Below, in pieces: positions 42,209 to 55,552 of a stretch of 64,000 bases of DNA. Under the pieces are notes generated by a model, which saw nothing but the letters and a program-made list of their open reading frames with translations, was not told where the DNA came from and made no database searches. The number at the start of each line of letters is the position of its first letter. The first letter of the stretch is position 1. The stretch comes from Geranomyces variabilis (taxonomy: Eukaryota > Chytridiomycota > Chytridiomycetes > Spizellomycetales > Powellomycetaceae): positions 1 to 64,000 of the forward strand of contig JADGJP010000005.1 of NCBI GenBank assembly GCA_027603065.1. The letters run 5' to 3'. Both the position numbers and the translations under genes were made by a program.

Positions 42209-43308
42209 TCACGTTTTTTGTTTGATATCTGTCACCGTCCACCTCCCTAACCAATAGTTTCCTCGGATGATCAACAAATCTCTAAGCATCCTCAATGAGT
42301 CCCTCACGAGATCCATTTTGGTCCCATCGACTTCGTGCCAATTTACCGCCACCTCGGCAACGGGAATGTGGATTTTGAGCGCGATAAGTAGCAGCTCAAT
42401 GTCGAAGATCCAGCCCTCAACGTGCATATTCGGGAAGATGCGCGCTGCAGCCGACCGCGTGAGCATCTTGAACCCGCACTGGGTATCTGCGATCGACGAG
42501 ATTCCCAATATTAAGAGAAGCGTGTGAAAGCCGTGCATGAGGAGGTTGCGAATGAAGGACCGCTGGTGAATCAAGAAGATGAGAATCTAGGCTGTCGACC
42601 GAGAGTGCTTATGAGGCTAATTCTCACCTTGACAACGGCTTCGGTCGATACCATGTGAGCGCGTGAGCCGACGGCCACCGCTGACCCGCCGATGGCAACC
42701 TCCTCAATTCTCCTTTCCAACAGATCCACATCCGAAAATCTCGTAGCGCCGTCCGCATCTGCAAACAAAAGGTTTTCGCCTCTTGCAACCAGCATTCCCT
42801 GCGTTACCGCGCCCCCTTTGCCTCTGTTCTTCTCTAATGTCAGCACACGGACCTCCCGTGCGGCCCAGCTATTCCGTTCCCCATCTTCCTCCGCGTGCCG
42901 CCTGGCCACCTTGGTCGCCGTATCAGACGTGGCGTCCTTGCTTCCGTCGTCGACAACTATCACCTCGTAAGTGAACCGCGAATTCTTCTTGCGGCGGGCA
43001 TCAAGGTACCCAAGTGCCTCAGACAGCATTGCTGGCAGACGTTGAGTCTCGTTATATGCCGGCACGATCACCGAGAGTGAGACGGGTTTGTCGGCCTGGC
43101 CGTCGCTTAGCCGCGAACTGAATGGCAGCCGCTTTCCAGAAAGTGCATCTGTATACGTTTGCTCATTCCGAGTCGCAGGTCTCGGGGACGGCGACACAAG
43201 GCGGAGGACTTGCACCAGGCCTACAAGAATTGCGGCGAGGCATGCGGCAGCGGCAGCGGCAAAGGTAGCGGGCGTCACGGCCGGAAGAGCGGAGCTGGAG
43301 TTGGGCAT
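42209..43308 (-). CDS. ALG5: ALG5, dolichyl-phosphate beta-glucosyltransferase
   Basis: Two exons (43308-42628, 42562-42209) give about 344 residues. An N-terminal membrane anchor (FAAAAAACLAAILVGLV) precedes a GT2 domain: LSVIVPAYNETQRLPAML, YEVIVVDDGSKD, LTLEKNRGKGGAV, NLLFADADGATRFSD, then RSFIRNLLMHGFHTL, DTQCGFKMLTR and MHVEGWIFDIELL. The enzyme transfers glucose from UDP-glucose to dolichyl phosphate at the ER for N-glycan assembly. Its stop lies only 13 bp from the stop of convergent VFA1. Confidence 0.94.
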
Positions 43309-43514
43309 GGGAGCCTGCGGGTTGACAGAGGATCAGAATGGGAGCGTCCTTTGTTCTATATGCTGTCTACAAGCTACACCGGGTCTACGACGATGGGGCC
43401 GGCATAGTAAGGCGGGCAATTGCGAGCACAGACTCCGACGCGCCGGGGACGTCGGAATAGTGCTGCTTCGCCTCTAACTCTTTCCAGACTCCGCGACCCC
43501 GTCGCCCGTCGCCA

Positions 43515-46500
43515 ATGCAGTCGCCTTGTGCTGCAGCTCGCTCTGGGCGCTGCCTGCTTTCCGCAGTTGCTACCGTTGCCGCCACCGTTGCCGCCAGGAA
43601 CGCAGTGTCCCGCCCGAGGAGCCTCCGCGCGGCTTCGTCGAACTCCACGCCGGCTCCCCAATCAACGTCTGAGTGGCACACGTCTCATTTGGATATCACC
43701 CATGTTAATCCTCAAGCCGTTCGCATTTTAAAGCGCTCAGCCGCGGCGCAGATAGTGTTTCCTCGAGGTACGTGTTGCTATCCATGGATACCGTTTACAT
43801 ATTTGCAAGCAGCGCCGAACTGACTTTGGAAAGGACGTCGTGCGCGGCGGCGGCCCGCCACTAACTAGTTTATAAACCGCTGGCCAAAGCCATTCTCGGA
43901 GCGGATATGGCCGCAGCTTGGAGTCAGCTGAATTCCGCAAACATGTTGGTCCAACTCGACAGTTGCGCACCGACAGACATAGCCAATTTGCTGGACCTGA
44001 CGCAAAGTCCGGCTGCAGAAGTCGCTAGCAGGACCAGCGATGGAATCAAAGTCAAGAGCCGCCTGATCTCTGCGTTGGTTGCAGGTCTCATTCGAGACGC
44101 AAATCCGCCAACAGATCCGATCGCTGCATCCATTACGCCCGCCGTCCGCGACCTTCATCTAGCGCAGCATTTTGTTCTCGACGAATGTCAAAGTCGTTTT
44201 GGCGTTTTACCGAGGGCGCCAGATCTGCACAAGCTTGTCATGGCACAAATCGACGCTGGAGACTACGAAGGTGCCAGATTTTCGTTACAAGCGAGCGTTA
44301 ACCAGGGTGCCAGGCCCTGGAAGAAAACTTTTGATGTCTTGATGGCGGCGGCAGGCGCGCAATGGGATTGGAACGCTGTACGGTGGGCTCGGGGAATTTC
44401 GAGGGAAAAATATGCGTCTCATTTGGAGTCCGAAAGCGAGGACGACCCAATGAGTTTGATTGCTCGCATAAACGGTCATATTCAACTGTCAGATAGCCCG
44501 GCACTGGACAAGCTTTTAGAGCAACATAAATGCCGCGATGCCCAGGCTGTGGACCTTCTTCTTCGTCAAGCACGGGCGCGACCAGTTTCGCGACAGCGGC
44601 TTTTGCGGGATTTGCTTCAACTATTCTGCACCGCGAGGCCCTCGGAGTCCAAGAGCGTCTCGCGACTTACGTCTCTGAGGCCGGCTTGGGATATTTATCG
44701 TCTGATGCGTTCCCTCGGGTGCTTGGATTCTGCTGACTGCGTGACGTACCTTGCGAGCTTGCCTCCGGAAACCTCTGCAAAGCGGATTTTGCAGGTAGCA
44801 AGTGACATCACACAGAGCGGTTTCAATGGAAAACTGGACCCGACAATTGCAACAATCGCAGACAAAATTGCAAAGGCAAAGCGGTATCACGAGCAATTTG
44901 GCGGAAAGCGTCTTTACCGGGAAGTGAATGCACTTCTGGATGCCGACGCACCAAACCTGATAGGTGCATTTCGGGCGTTCACCAAAGCACGAGATTGGCC
45001 AGAAACTCTTCCGAGCGATGTCACAAATCGCCTGGTTCTTGGCTTGCTTCATGGTAAATACCTTGGCCGTGCCATCGAAGTTTTCGAAGCTGCCACGGCC
45101 TGGAGTCAGCTGTTACCGGCCGGCACTCTTAAGTGGCTGGTAGATGCGGCACTGGAACGGGACGCCTGGTCTGTGGTTTGGAAAATAATTGAAGGCGCCA
45201 GGTCCTTATTAGCCCCGTCGTCGACTCTGGTGCGGCTGTGGTCGCCAGTCATCACAAAATTGTCGGTCTCGGTCCAAGCGGATCCTGCGAGCCTGCCGAA
45301 GCTCCTCTATGAATTCGATAGGATGGTAGAGCAACATGGCGTCAATCCGAATTTAGAAATCGTCAACTCGGTAGCTCTCGCATACGCGTCAGTTGGGGAT
45401 GCCGCCTCCATAACCTTTTTGGTTGAAAAGTGGAAAGGAGTCATGGAAAGTCCGGATGCTTTAACTCTGGAGGCCGTTTGTCGGGCTTATGGCAAAACCG
45501 GATCATACGGTCGCGCACTGGACGAACTCGAAGGCGCGGTATCACGAGGGATCAAGCCCTTGCAGATGACTGTGAATCGACTAATCGCAACCGCTCCAAA
45601 TGCTGACGAGGGTCATCTTCTCATCAAAAAGGCCGAAAGCTGGGGTATTGTCTCGGATCATTCGACCACGAGCTCGCTGGCAATGATTGGGCAACAGCAC
45701 CCTGGACCATTGGCAAAGGCCCAACCTTTCTCGCGATACGAAGTCACTATGAGTGCGGACCCAGAGGTGGTGGAATCGACCAAGCATCTTGGGGCATTGC
45801 TGTCCAGCGGTCAGATCGCGGCCGCGGAAAGGATGTTCGAGGATATGAGACTCTCTAGCGCACCCTGTCCACCCAACGCCGTCACGTATCATCTTTTCGT
45901 TCACCATTTTGCACGCGTTGATGTTGTGCGCGCGCAATACTATCTGGACGCCATGATTTCGACAGGCATCCAACCGTTGAAGAAGAGCTACTCTACTGTC
46001 ATAACTGGATATGCGCGACGTGGCGATTTTACGGCTGTTGAGAAAGTCCTCGACTCAATGGGCACCCCGCCCGACGTTGGAATTGTCAATGCAATCATAG
46101 CCGCTTGCTCATACAAAGGACACTTGCACGCTTGTATCGATTGGCATAAGGCTATGATCAAGCGATTCAAACTCAAGCCTAATCATGTCACGTTCGTAAC
46201 CCTGATCTCCGCGTTCGCCCGCTCAGACCCGCTGACGCAAAGCAAACTCCGCACTGCGGTGTCACTATTGAGAAACATGGAGAAACATCCCGATCCAAAT
46301 GTTCGCCCCATTGACCACATACCATACACGGTTCTCATAGCCGCATTTGGACGGCTTGCAGACGTTGACGGCGCGGAGGCGCGTTGGAAGGAGATGATTG
46401 ATTTTGGCATTGCTCCGAAAGTGGAGTCATATAACGCCTTGATCGGCGCATACGTAACCAACGGCCGCTTAAGTGATGCAATGCGGATATTCGAGCGTGG

Positions 46501-47608
46501 ATTCATGACCGCGCAGCTCAAGGAAGGAGCGTCCGCCCCGCTGGCTCCCGACGCAACAACTTTCGCGGTGCTTGCAAAAGGTCACGCGGACGCGAACGAT
46601 GGAGCTGGGTTGAATATGTGGCTCGACGTCATGGGTAAGATGGGCGTTGCACCAAATGCCGCAGTGCAAGGCGTCGTCTTGGGATGGCTGTGTCGCATGG
46701 ACACCCAGGCCGCTGCCGTGAAATGGTACTCGGAAAACGCAATCTCTTCGCCGACTGGGGCTACCGCTGTAACAATTTTGAATGGCATTGCGGAAAATCC
46801 CTCCCTTGGATCAGAAGCGCCAAGTGCCGGAGAGGAATGGCTTGAGCGGCTAGCTCAGGACGGATGCCTGATCGACGACGTGCGGGTGTTTACAGCCTTG
46901 GCCGCATTATATGCGCGTAACGGCGATTTTGATGGCACGAATCACGTGCTTCAGAAAATGCGCCAGCGCAAGGTCTCGCCAAACAAGGTCACATACCTAA
47001 CCCTTATCGATGCTGCAGCGAAACAACAGCAAGTGGATCTGGCGTGGCGACTTTTTGAAGATGCGAAGGTCGAGGCCAAGAGCGCAGGCTGGTCAATCCC
47101 TCAGCATCTGATTGTCGCGCTGATGGATGCGTCACAGCGCGCTGGCAGGATGGACCTGGTCAGAACGTGCTGGGACTGGATCGTCAACGCTCGCTGGCCG
47201 TGTCACCCAATTTGGAAACCGAGTGGAATCCCCGTGATCACAGGTTCTGCCGCGTCGGTGTACCTGGATGCCATCGGCAATCACGGCACTCTGCCTGCCT
47301 TACAAGACATGTGGACAACTCTGAACGACAGACCAGGTCACAGAGTTGATGAGAATACAACGTGCAGCTATGTTGAAGCCCTCATCCGTCTCGGCGCGCC
47401 GCCCACGGCTGCAATCGATGTGTTGAAGCTGCGCGCGGTGAGGGGCCAGACTATCGGTGAAAAAACTGTCAAGAACCTGATCGGGCGAGTTATGCAGACT
47501 GCAGGGAAAGATCAGGCTCACAAAGTCGCAGCGACTTTGCAAGAGGTGGTAGGCACCGAGCTAGTAGAGCGTGCGTGGGGACAACTGGTCAACCAGGACA
47601 TAGCGTAG
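43515..47608 (+). CDS. Large pentatricopeptide repeat protein, probably mitochondrial
   Basis: Exon 1 (43515-43767) encodes an Arg/Ala/Ser-rich start (MQSPCAAARSGRCLLSAVAT) typical of a mitochondrial presequence. It joins in phase to exon 2 (43869-47608), for about 1,330 residues in total. At least eight PPR-like units are visible in the second half, for example NAVTYHLFVHHFARVDVV, SYSTVITGYARRGDFTAVEK, DVGIVNAIIAACSYKGHL, NHVTFVTLISAFARS, ESYNALIGAYVTNGRLSDAM, and NKVTYLTLIDAAAKQQQVDL. PPR proteins bind organellar RNA for processing or translation. Which RNA is unknown. The second exon is a single uninterrupted 3.7-kb frame in an intron-rich region. Confidence 0.85.
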
Positions 47609-47959
47609 CTCGTAGCCCATTCATCGCGACTGGAGATTATTTAATACCACATTTTCCCGTCTGTCTGATCGAGGAGGATTCCGCATTTGCCTAATAAATA
47701 CTAGCGAGGATGGTGCGAGCAGACATCAGCGCTTGAAAAGGGCTTTTACTAGGCAAGTCGCCCGCGTTGCCCAAAGCTTTTCGACAGTTGGCGAGCTGAT
47801 GTCCCAAATGCACACTGTGGCTTAGCACGTGCTCACGAAATGTTTGGTCACGTGTGTTTCTTTTTTGCAGCAACGACTTGAACGGCGCTCGGCGACAAAC
47901 GCTCTTGCTGATCTTTCTCTCCCGCATTTCACCCCGTCAACGCACAAAGTTCGCCAAAC
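47609..47959. promoter_or_regulatory. RPS13 promoter region
   Basis: 351 bp between the PPR gene stop and the RPS13 start, without a gene. It holds AGCACGTGCT at about 47824-47833 and GGTCACGTG at 47846-47854, followed by a T-rich tract just upstream of the coding start. Confidence 0.5.
47846..47854 (+). promoter_or_regulatory. GGTCACGTG element upstream of RPS13
   Basis: Identical to the nonamer upstream of RPL36. A second CACGTG (AGCACGTGCT) lies about 20 bp before it. Two E-boxes in one ribosomal-protein promoter suggest co-regulation by a bHLH factor. This is inferred from the motif only. Confidence 0.45.
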
Positions 47960-48776
47960 ATGGGTCGCATGCACGCTCCTGGAAAGGGTATCTCCTCGTC
48001 GGCCCTCCCCTACCGTCGCTCCCCCGCCTCGTGGGTCAAGGTCACCCCCGAGGAGATCCTTGAGCACATTGCCAAGTTCGCCAAGAAGGGTCTGACTCCC
48101 TCGCAGATCGGTGTGATCCTCAGGTACGGCAGCAGCACAGGAGTTTTTTTCTCAGAGCAGCGGTGGCTCATGGCTTGCGACATTTTTCAGGGACCAGCAC
48201 GGTGTTGCCCAGGTCAAGAGCGTTACCGGTAACAAGATTCTCCGTATCCTCAAGTCCAACGGCCTTGCCCCCGAGATCCCCGAGGACCTGTACTGCCTGA
48301 TCAAGAAGGCCGTTGCCGTCCGCAAGCACCTTGAGCGTAACCGCAAGGACGCTGACGCAAAGTTCCGTCTCATTCTTATTGAGTCGCGTGTCCACCGTCT
48401 TGCCCGCTACTACAAAAAGGCCGGCTCCCTTGCTCCTAACTGGAAGTAGTAAGTACACCCTCCGTTTTCGCTGCGAGCTTGTTCCTTCTGCCCACCTTGA
48501 CCTCGGTCGCGGATATTTGCAACCTCGCTCGCCGGGAGCTTTGCTTCTATCATTCCAAACGCGCCGAGTGAAAAATATGGACATTACTTGGGTTTAGGAC
48601 GGGGAGGAGCAGTGGCCGCTTCGAAAGTCCATCCAGTACCTGGTGGACTTTTGCTTTTGGCCACGTCGCACCTCTCTTGTCCGACTGCTCTGTAATAGTC
48701 GTCAAGCAACATACTGATTGTTTGTGCTTTCTTGTTTTACAGCGAGTCGTCGACTGCGTCTGCCCTTGTCGCGTAA
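47960..48776 (+). CDS. RPS13: 40S ribosomal protein S13 (uS15)
   Basis: Exons 47960-48123, 48191-48448 and 48743-48776 give exactly 151 residues, the usual length. The sequence starts [20 protein letters not shown] and continues [20 protein letters not shown] and [18 protein letters not shown]. The last exon adds only eleven residues ([11 protein letters not shown], with its Tyr codon split by the intron). Without the last exon the frame would stop at 48449, ten residues short of the family end. The final intron is 294 bp, several times longer than most here. Confidence 0.96.
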
Positions 48777-49150
48777 GCGCTTAAGGGACTCAAGATCGGC
48801 CGCTTTCGAGGCTGGCGAGCCACTCGGTCGATCTTTATCCTACAGGTGTCATGTGATTTGTGTGTCGAATAAATATAAATTGATCACAACACTGCGTAGC
48901 AAAGTCTTTGGGAAATTGTACAGCATTGCCCGCAATCTGCGTGTAGCGCCGTGTTGCGGTGGGCCCGCAGCGCTCGTTCTCGGGAACCAAAGGCGAAAGA
49001 TGTAAGCCCAACAAAATGGCCGAGAGAAACGCAGAGAGATCACGCATGTGACGCAGCGGTGGCTGTGCAGTATATTTAGAATTGGTCGGAGCAGAACGCT
49101 CTCTGGAACGCTCTTCGTTGCCAGCCTTCCCACGCTGCCGCGTTCTCGCC
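48777..49150. promoter_or_regulatory. Intergenic between RPS13 and CPSF1
   Basis: 374 bp without a supported gene. It presumably holds the RPS13 3' UTR (AATAAATATAAA near 48870) and then the CPSF1 promoter (a TATATTTAG-like element near 49071). Confidence 0.5.
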
Positions 49151-52100
49151 ATGGCGTCGGTATATACTTTGTACAAGGAGCTCCTGCCGCCGTCAGGCAT
49201 CGAATCTTGCGCCGAGGCACGTTTCATCTCGCCAGGCGACATCAACCTTATTGTCAGCCGCGGGACCGTGCTTCAAGTGTTCAGCGTTGTCGAGGACGAC
49301 CATGTCGACCAGCCGGCGGATGAGACACTCCCCAACGGACCCGCGCACGAAGTTCAGGTAGGGTACGAACTGGGAGTCAGCAGGCTAGGCGGCACGAAGG
49401 AGTGTCCGCAAGGAGAGGCTCGCAGTTGCCACGACACAGCACGGAAGGGGGTTTCAGTGCGACCAGCTTGAACTATTCAGGCCACTATGCTGTTTCCTTG
49501 TTGCTTGGTTTGCCATACCGTAATAAATTATGTTCAAACATATCTCGCGCTATACTGTGCTGGTGGCGAGTCGATTCCAAACGGAAACGTTTGCGGTCCA
49601 GTAGCGTCGAGGATGGAAAGGGTGTTTGCAAAAACAAGGCGCTTGACGTGCTCTGTCCTCCTCTCGCCCAAACTCAGGAAACCAAGCGCATTAGGAAGAT
49701 TGCGAAGCTTGAGCTGCAGGCGCAATTCAAACTGCCGGGGAATGTCACATCGATAGGAGTGGTGCGAACATCCACATCGGTGGGCCTGCTTGGCATGGAT
49801 AGTTTGCTGCTGAGTTTCAGAGATGCGAAGGTTGGTCGGCACTTCAATTGCATTGCCCGACATTCGGCAGTCACCACTCACCACCTCTGACTTTTGAAAC
49901 GTGCGCATCATAGATGTCGCTCATAGAATGGTCACCTGCACTGCACACTATCGTGACAGTTTCCATCCATTTCTACGAGCGCGAGGAATTTAAGGTTCGG
50001 TTACAGTTTCTGACGCTTAGCACCTGTTACATTCGGTGACTGAAAAGCGCCTTCTTTTCTTGTCTGACTAGAGAGAGCAAAATACGCATATCTTTACTCC
50101 AGATATTCGGACCGATCCGCAGAACCGGTGTGCCATTATGCAATTCTATAGTGACCGCCTGGCTGTGCTTCCCTTAAAACAGGACACTGGGGTCCAGATT
50201 ACGGATCTAGACGATGCCACCAGGTATGGGTGTGTCTCGGCCGAAACGAGAGTGAGCTAATCTCACTCTACATCGTCTTCAGCAAGTACCCCTTCCTCCC
50301 CAGTTTTGTGGTGTCGTTTTCTGAGATCGAGCCTCGTGTGCGCAACGTCGTGGATATGGTCTTCCTTTATGGCTATTTCGAGCCCACGCTGGCAATCTTG
50401 TTTGAACCGGTGCAAACCTGGACAGGGTATACATTGGCGAAGAGGCGAGCAGAAGCGTACTGTTCTGCTAATGCAACAATTACACCTTAGGCGTCTGGCA
50501 ACCCGAAAGGACACGAAATGCCTCGTCGTCGTGTCGCTCGACCTCACATCGCGGAGTTCTCCAATCCTTTTCCAAGTCGATAATCTGCCATATAACTGCG
50601 ACAGGCTCATGGCAGTACCCTCACCGGTCGGCGGTGTCCTCATTTTTTGCCCCAACGCTTTGATACACGTTGATCAGACATCCGTGCTTGGCGTTGCTTG
50701 TGCGGTCAATAGCTACTATGGCAGGGAAGCATTGTTTCCACCACCACCGAGCGTAGAATCGATCGGGCACTCGTTTGAGACCAAAAATCCTCTTTACGAC
50801 GCGGCTCACGTCTCAGATTACAAGCATATTGGTTTATCATTAGACGGTGCCGAATCGTTTTTCTTAAACCCCGACACGCTGCTGATGGTTCTGCGCTCCG
50901 GCGAGATGATGCAAGTCGAACTCAAGGGCGGTGAAGGCGTAGGTCAAGGATGGAAGCGCCGGAAAGGTGGAGTCAAAAGTTTCACTCTCGAAAGACTGGG
51001 CCTACAAACGGTCATGCCTTCATGCGGCACGCGCTTTGGGGCAACCGGTGCCAGTGCCGGGCAATTGGCAAAAGTTGCCAACGCGGTTGGACGCATTGGA
51101 GGCACATTCGCGGAGGGGAATACGACAGGAACTTTCGGCTATTTCTTCGTCGGATCTAGGGCTGCGGATGGCATGCTGGTTCAATTCAATGAGATCCATA
51201 CTGTTGTACGCAGCGAGCCGACGCTAGTAGCTTCGGGACCAATTGCGGTCCTGCCTGATGGAGATGGCATGGACCTGGATGATATTTATGGCGAAGCCAT
51301 CGTCCAGGCAGCAGCAGCGCCACTTGCCGCGTCCGCAAGTATCGAGACGGAGTCGACGCGCTTCACTTTCCGAATATGCGACTCTCTCATATGCACGGGA
51401 CCCATAAAAGACGTCGTCGTTGGCGAACCTACGTCGTACTCTGCTCATCCATTTTCGACCGCCAACGAAGCTCAGGCGGATCTCGAGGTTGTCACTTGCA
51501 CGGGCGAGAATGCCAGTGGTGCGCTCGGGGTCCTTCAGCGGAATATCCGGCCTCAGATTATCTCCAGCTTCGAGATGGGTGTGGTAACCGGCATGTGGAC
51601 AGTACGATGCACTCCGACGCGAGCCAAATCTACGTCTGAGCCCGGCGACGATTCCACGCCTGACGAGGTCAACGCTGCGACGCCCATGGACATTGACTCT
51701 ACTGACGCGAATCTTGAAGACAGGGCCGATGTGCGAACGTCAGCCGGCAAAAACTACGATACATACCTGTTCATGTCGAAAGAAGACCGCACCATGATTT
51801 TAGAAATTGGGGAAGAATTCGCCGAGTCGGAGGACAAGCAATTTTTCAAGGATGGCCCGACTGTAGCCGTTGGAACCGTTTTGCAGGAAACGTGTCTCAT
51901 TCAGGTTTACCAGCGTGGCATATTGCTTTTAGACTCGGATGGGAAACGCACGCAGGATCTTCCGATGGGAGAGAACGAATGGATTACGTCTTGCAGCATT
52001 TTGGATCCTTATATCTTGGTCCTGCTCAACAACGGGCAGGTTATGCTCTTAACTGTTGACGGCGAGTCTCGAAGTTTGCGGCAATGTCGGGGAATTATAG

Positions 52101-55100
52101 ATCAGCGCGTGATCTCGGCGTGCCTATACTGCGACGATCGGGCGGGAGCGCTGTTTCCAACGGTGGCCGAACACATACAAAGCGACTCAAAGTTCCCTGC
52201 TGATGGCTCGGCCAGGCCACAACCAATTGTACCAAAACCACGCGACCCATCCCGCACAGAAACGACTACTTCGAAGTTGCCCGATGAGGCACTAAATGGT
52301 GACATGCATGACGACATGGACGATATTTATGTTGTTGACGCCAAAAACGGAATCTCTGTGCTTGAAAATCGCGATCCGGCCCACGACGCAATCGCGAGCC
52401 ATTTGAACGACTCCGGCAAGCCATGCATTCCGGAACGTCGGCTGTGGTGCTTCATATACCGGGTGGACGGCGCTCTTGAGGTATCAGTTCGATGAATTAT
52501 AACACTCGAAAAGAATGTTGCTAAATCGACGTGACTCTGCTCCATAGATTTTCCGGTTGCCGGACTTTGAGCAATGCTGTGTGATCCCCAGGTTTGACCT
52601 CCTTCCCACTGTGGCATACGATCAACCGTATGAGGAAGAGCGCACTTCGCAAGTGCCTGCGGTCGAATTTGAAGAAATTGTAGTGGTCAACATTGGCAGA
52701 GACGCTCAACACACGGTTCCGTATTTTGTTGTGAGTCGGTGGCGGGTTTAGCCCACTTGCTGCGGAGCATTTTACTCACAGCCTAAAAACTTTACCGAAC
52801 ACCAGGGTCGAACCGCAGATTCAGATTTGATAATCTATCGAGCTTTCACATATGCTTCGAGCGAGGATGAAGGCCGCGCACCCGAAACCCCTGTAACAGG
52901 GCCAGGATCCACGACGACACTTAATACGGCAACTCGCGGAGATCGCCTCGCTGTTCGATTTGTGCGGGTTGCACATGACCATATTTCCCGGGCCGCACAA
53001 GCATATACGGATACGGATGGCGACAAGCTGCACCTGGTCGTACCCACTGTACACAAAGCGCACTCCTCGGAAGACGTTTTGCTTGTTAAAGGAGACGACG
53101 GCGAACCTTCACCAGATGCGCAATTACCACCAACTCGGAATCAGTTCCTCAAGCCCTTCGAGCGAGTAGGATTAGATGGAAGTCTCGTCTATTCCGGTGT
53201 ATTTATGTCCGGTCCGCGGCCGTGTTGGATTATGATGGCTGAAACTGGCGGGCTGGGTCCGCAGTTTCGTAAGCTAGATTTGAGCGAAGACCAGAACAAA
53301 ACGGGAAGCGTCAAAGCAAGCGCAGATCCGCCATTGCCCGTAACGGGTAAAAATGCTTTGCGCGTCCATCCGCAGATTGTGGACGGGGAAGTGACCGCAT
53401 TCGCTCCCGTGAATGCGGTGAACGTGCCCAACGGTTTTGCATATGTTAATCACGAGGTTTATTGCCACTTTGACGAGCGCGACGGTTTTGATTGCATTGA
53501 CTCAAATTTGTCTTTCCTGCAGGGCTTTTTGAGAATTTGTCAACTCCCCGCACACTTTACGTACGATGCCGAGTGGCCGTATTGTCGGGTGCCGCTTGGA
53601 CGTGACGTGCACAAAATCACGTATCACTATTCGACGCAGACGTACATTGCCTCCACATCCCAGCCTGTGCCCTTTGTACTTTCTCGAGCACAACATGCAG
53701 CGGCTGTTGCTGCGGGCGTGATCGAAGCCGATGACCCGCTGCCAGAACCCGAGGGTATCAAGCGCACCATCTCGCCAAAAGACGAAGATCGAGGTAAGCA
53801 CTCATGCGCGGCTTGTGAAGTTCATGCGAATGAATCTGACTTGCTTTCATGCTTCTACCACTCAGATTCCGGGATGTATAGCCCTCACATCGGAGCGTTC
53901 AGCGTCGAACTCATTTCTCCGGTTACGTGGGAAACATCAGATTCGTAAGTGCCGAGCGAGCCGCGGATGCGAATCCGAAAACTAACATCCGACTACGACA
54001 GCATCGAGATGGATGAAAACGAGCATATATGCGCGATGCAAGCTGTGGAGTTGCAAAGCAAGCAGACTGCCAGTGGTCGCAAAATGTTTTTGGCCATTGG
54101 CACCGCTGTGGTTCGAGGAGAAGATCTTTCCACTCGCGGACGGGTGAGTGGGGAAGTGACGAGCAGCAGTGCACCGTCAAACCCACTCTAATACGTATGT
54201 CAAGATTATTATTTACGATGTCATCAGTGTGGTCCCAGACCCACAACGCCCGCACGCGAATCATCGCTTCAAACGATTATTTGTTAACGAAGAGAAGGCC
54301 CCTGTCACAGCGTTATGCAGCGTGAGCGGGTACCTCCTCGCATCAATTGGAACGAAGGTGAGACTTGGACTTCAATGTGACAATCCACATACGGAACAAA
54401 TCAGGACTAAGTGTGTTTCAACCGCGGGCAGATTATTATTCATACTTTCGAAGACAATGAGAGCTTGACTGGAGTTGCCTTCATCGACATCAACATGTAC
54501 GTCAACACCGTGTGCGCCATCAAGAATCTGATCCTGGTCGGCGACATTATGAAAAGCGTATGCTTTTTGGGTTTCCAGGTTTGTTTGAGTTCCGGCGTAG
54601 ACGCCTTGCTGTGGCTCTTTAACGTTCTCTGGCATTGAGCAGGAAGATCCTCCTAAGCTGGCCCTGCTGGGCAAGGACTATCACTCTTTGAACGTGTACG
54701 GGCTTGAGTTCATGGTGGACGACCCAGCGCTCTCATTTGTTGTCGGCGATGGCGATTGCAATCTTCACGTTATGTCGTATGACCCATATCGTAAGTTGCT
54801 AAAGTGTCTCGTAATAAGCGCAGTACAACAATGTAAGTGTGACTGACACACCATCCCTGTTTACCTCCGCATAGACATTCAGTCCTCGAGTGGCCAAAAG
54901 CTTATCCGCCGCGGTGATTTGCACATTGGGCAGCATGTCAGCAAGATTATCCGCCTCGCCAGATTGCCTCCGCATGTTGGAATCCCTGCCGTTCCATCTG
55001 CAGCAGGAGACAAGCCTGGGTCCATACAAACTCCGTCGGACGTGCAGTGCCGACAGCAGGTTACATTAAGTGGTGTGTATCCGCTTTCTCCCGCAACTAG

Positions 55101-55552
55101 CTGCGCTCTACTCACGCCTCGGATATAAAACTATACTTTGCAGGAACACTGGAGGGCGGCTTGCTTCTCATGGTTCCCGTGACGGAGAAGCTTTACAAGC
55201 GACTGTACGGACTCTATTCGAAAATGGTCAACAATCTCCAGCATCCAGCTGGTCTTAACCCTCGTGGCTTCCGGTACGAAACGTCGTTTCCCGTGTTTCC
55301 GTCTACATTCACGTCTCATGTTGTTAATTTTGCAGTCAAGTACCTTTGAGGTCTCGACCAACAACTGCAGCAATAGCAACAGCGATGACGGGTCCACCCG
55401 GCCCACGGCTGGTGCTCGATGGAGATATCCTTTACCAGTACGCATCACTCTCGCAGAATCAGCAAAGCGAGCTCGCAAAAGGCATTGGAAGCGTATCTAC
55501 CCGCATTTTGGACGACCTCCTTGAGGTTGTGGCCGGCGTTGAATTTTTCTAA
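49151..55552 (+). CDS. CFT1: CPSF1 / CFT1, cleavage and polyadenylation factor subunit
   Basis: A multi-exon gene of the triple beta-propeller CPSF160/DDB1/SF3b130 superfamily. The CPSF160 type is indicated by MASVYTLYKELLPPSGIES, then FKLPGNVTSIGVV, LLLSFRDAKMSLIEW, YGYFEPTLAILFEP, TWTGR.A.RKDTKCLVVVSL, MAVPSPVGGVLIFCPNALIH and YFFVGSRAADGMLVQF. Later regions are IFRLPDFEQCC, GVFMSGPRPCWIMM and the C-terminal DGDILYQYASLSQNQQSELA. Exon 1 is 49151-49357. The protein recognises the AAUAAA signal together with WDR33 and scaffolds pre-mRNA 3' cleavage. The region 49358-49676 is read as one intron but could hide a small exon. Confidence 0.88.

Noticed and set aside
49151-55552. Calling the propeller protein DDB1 or SF3B3/RSE1
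   Set aside because: The start (YKELLPPSGIE) and YFEPTLAILFEP...TW.GR.A.R.DT segments are those of CPSF160/CFT1.
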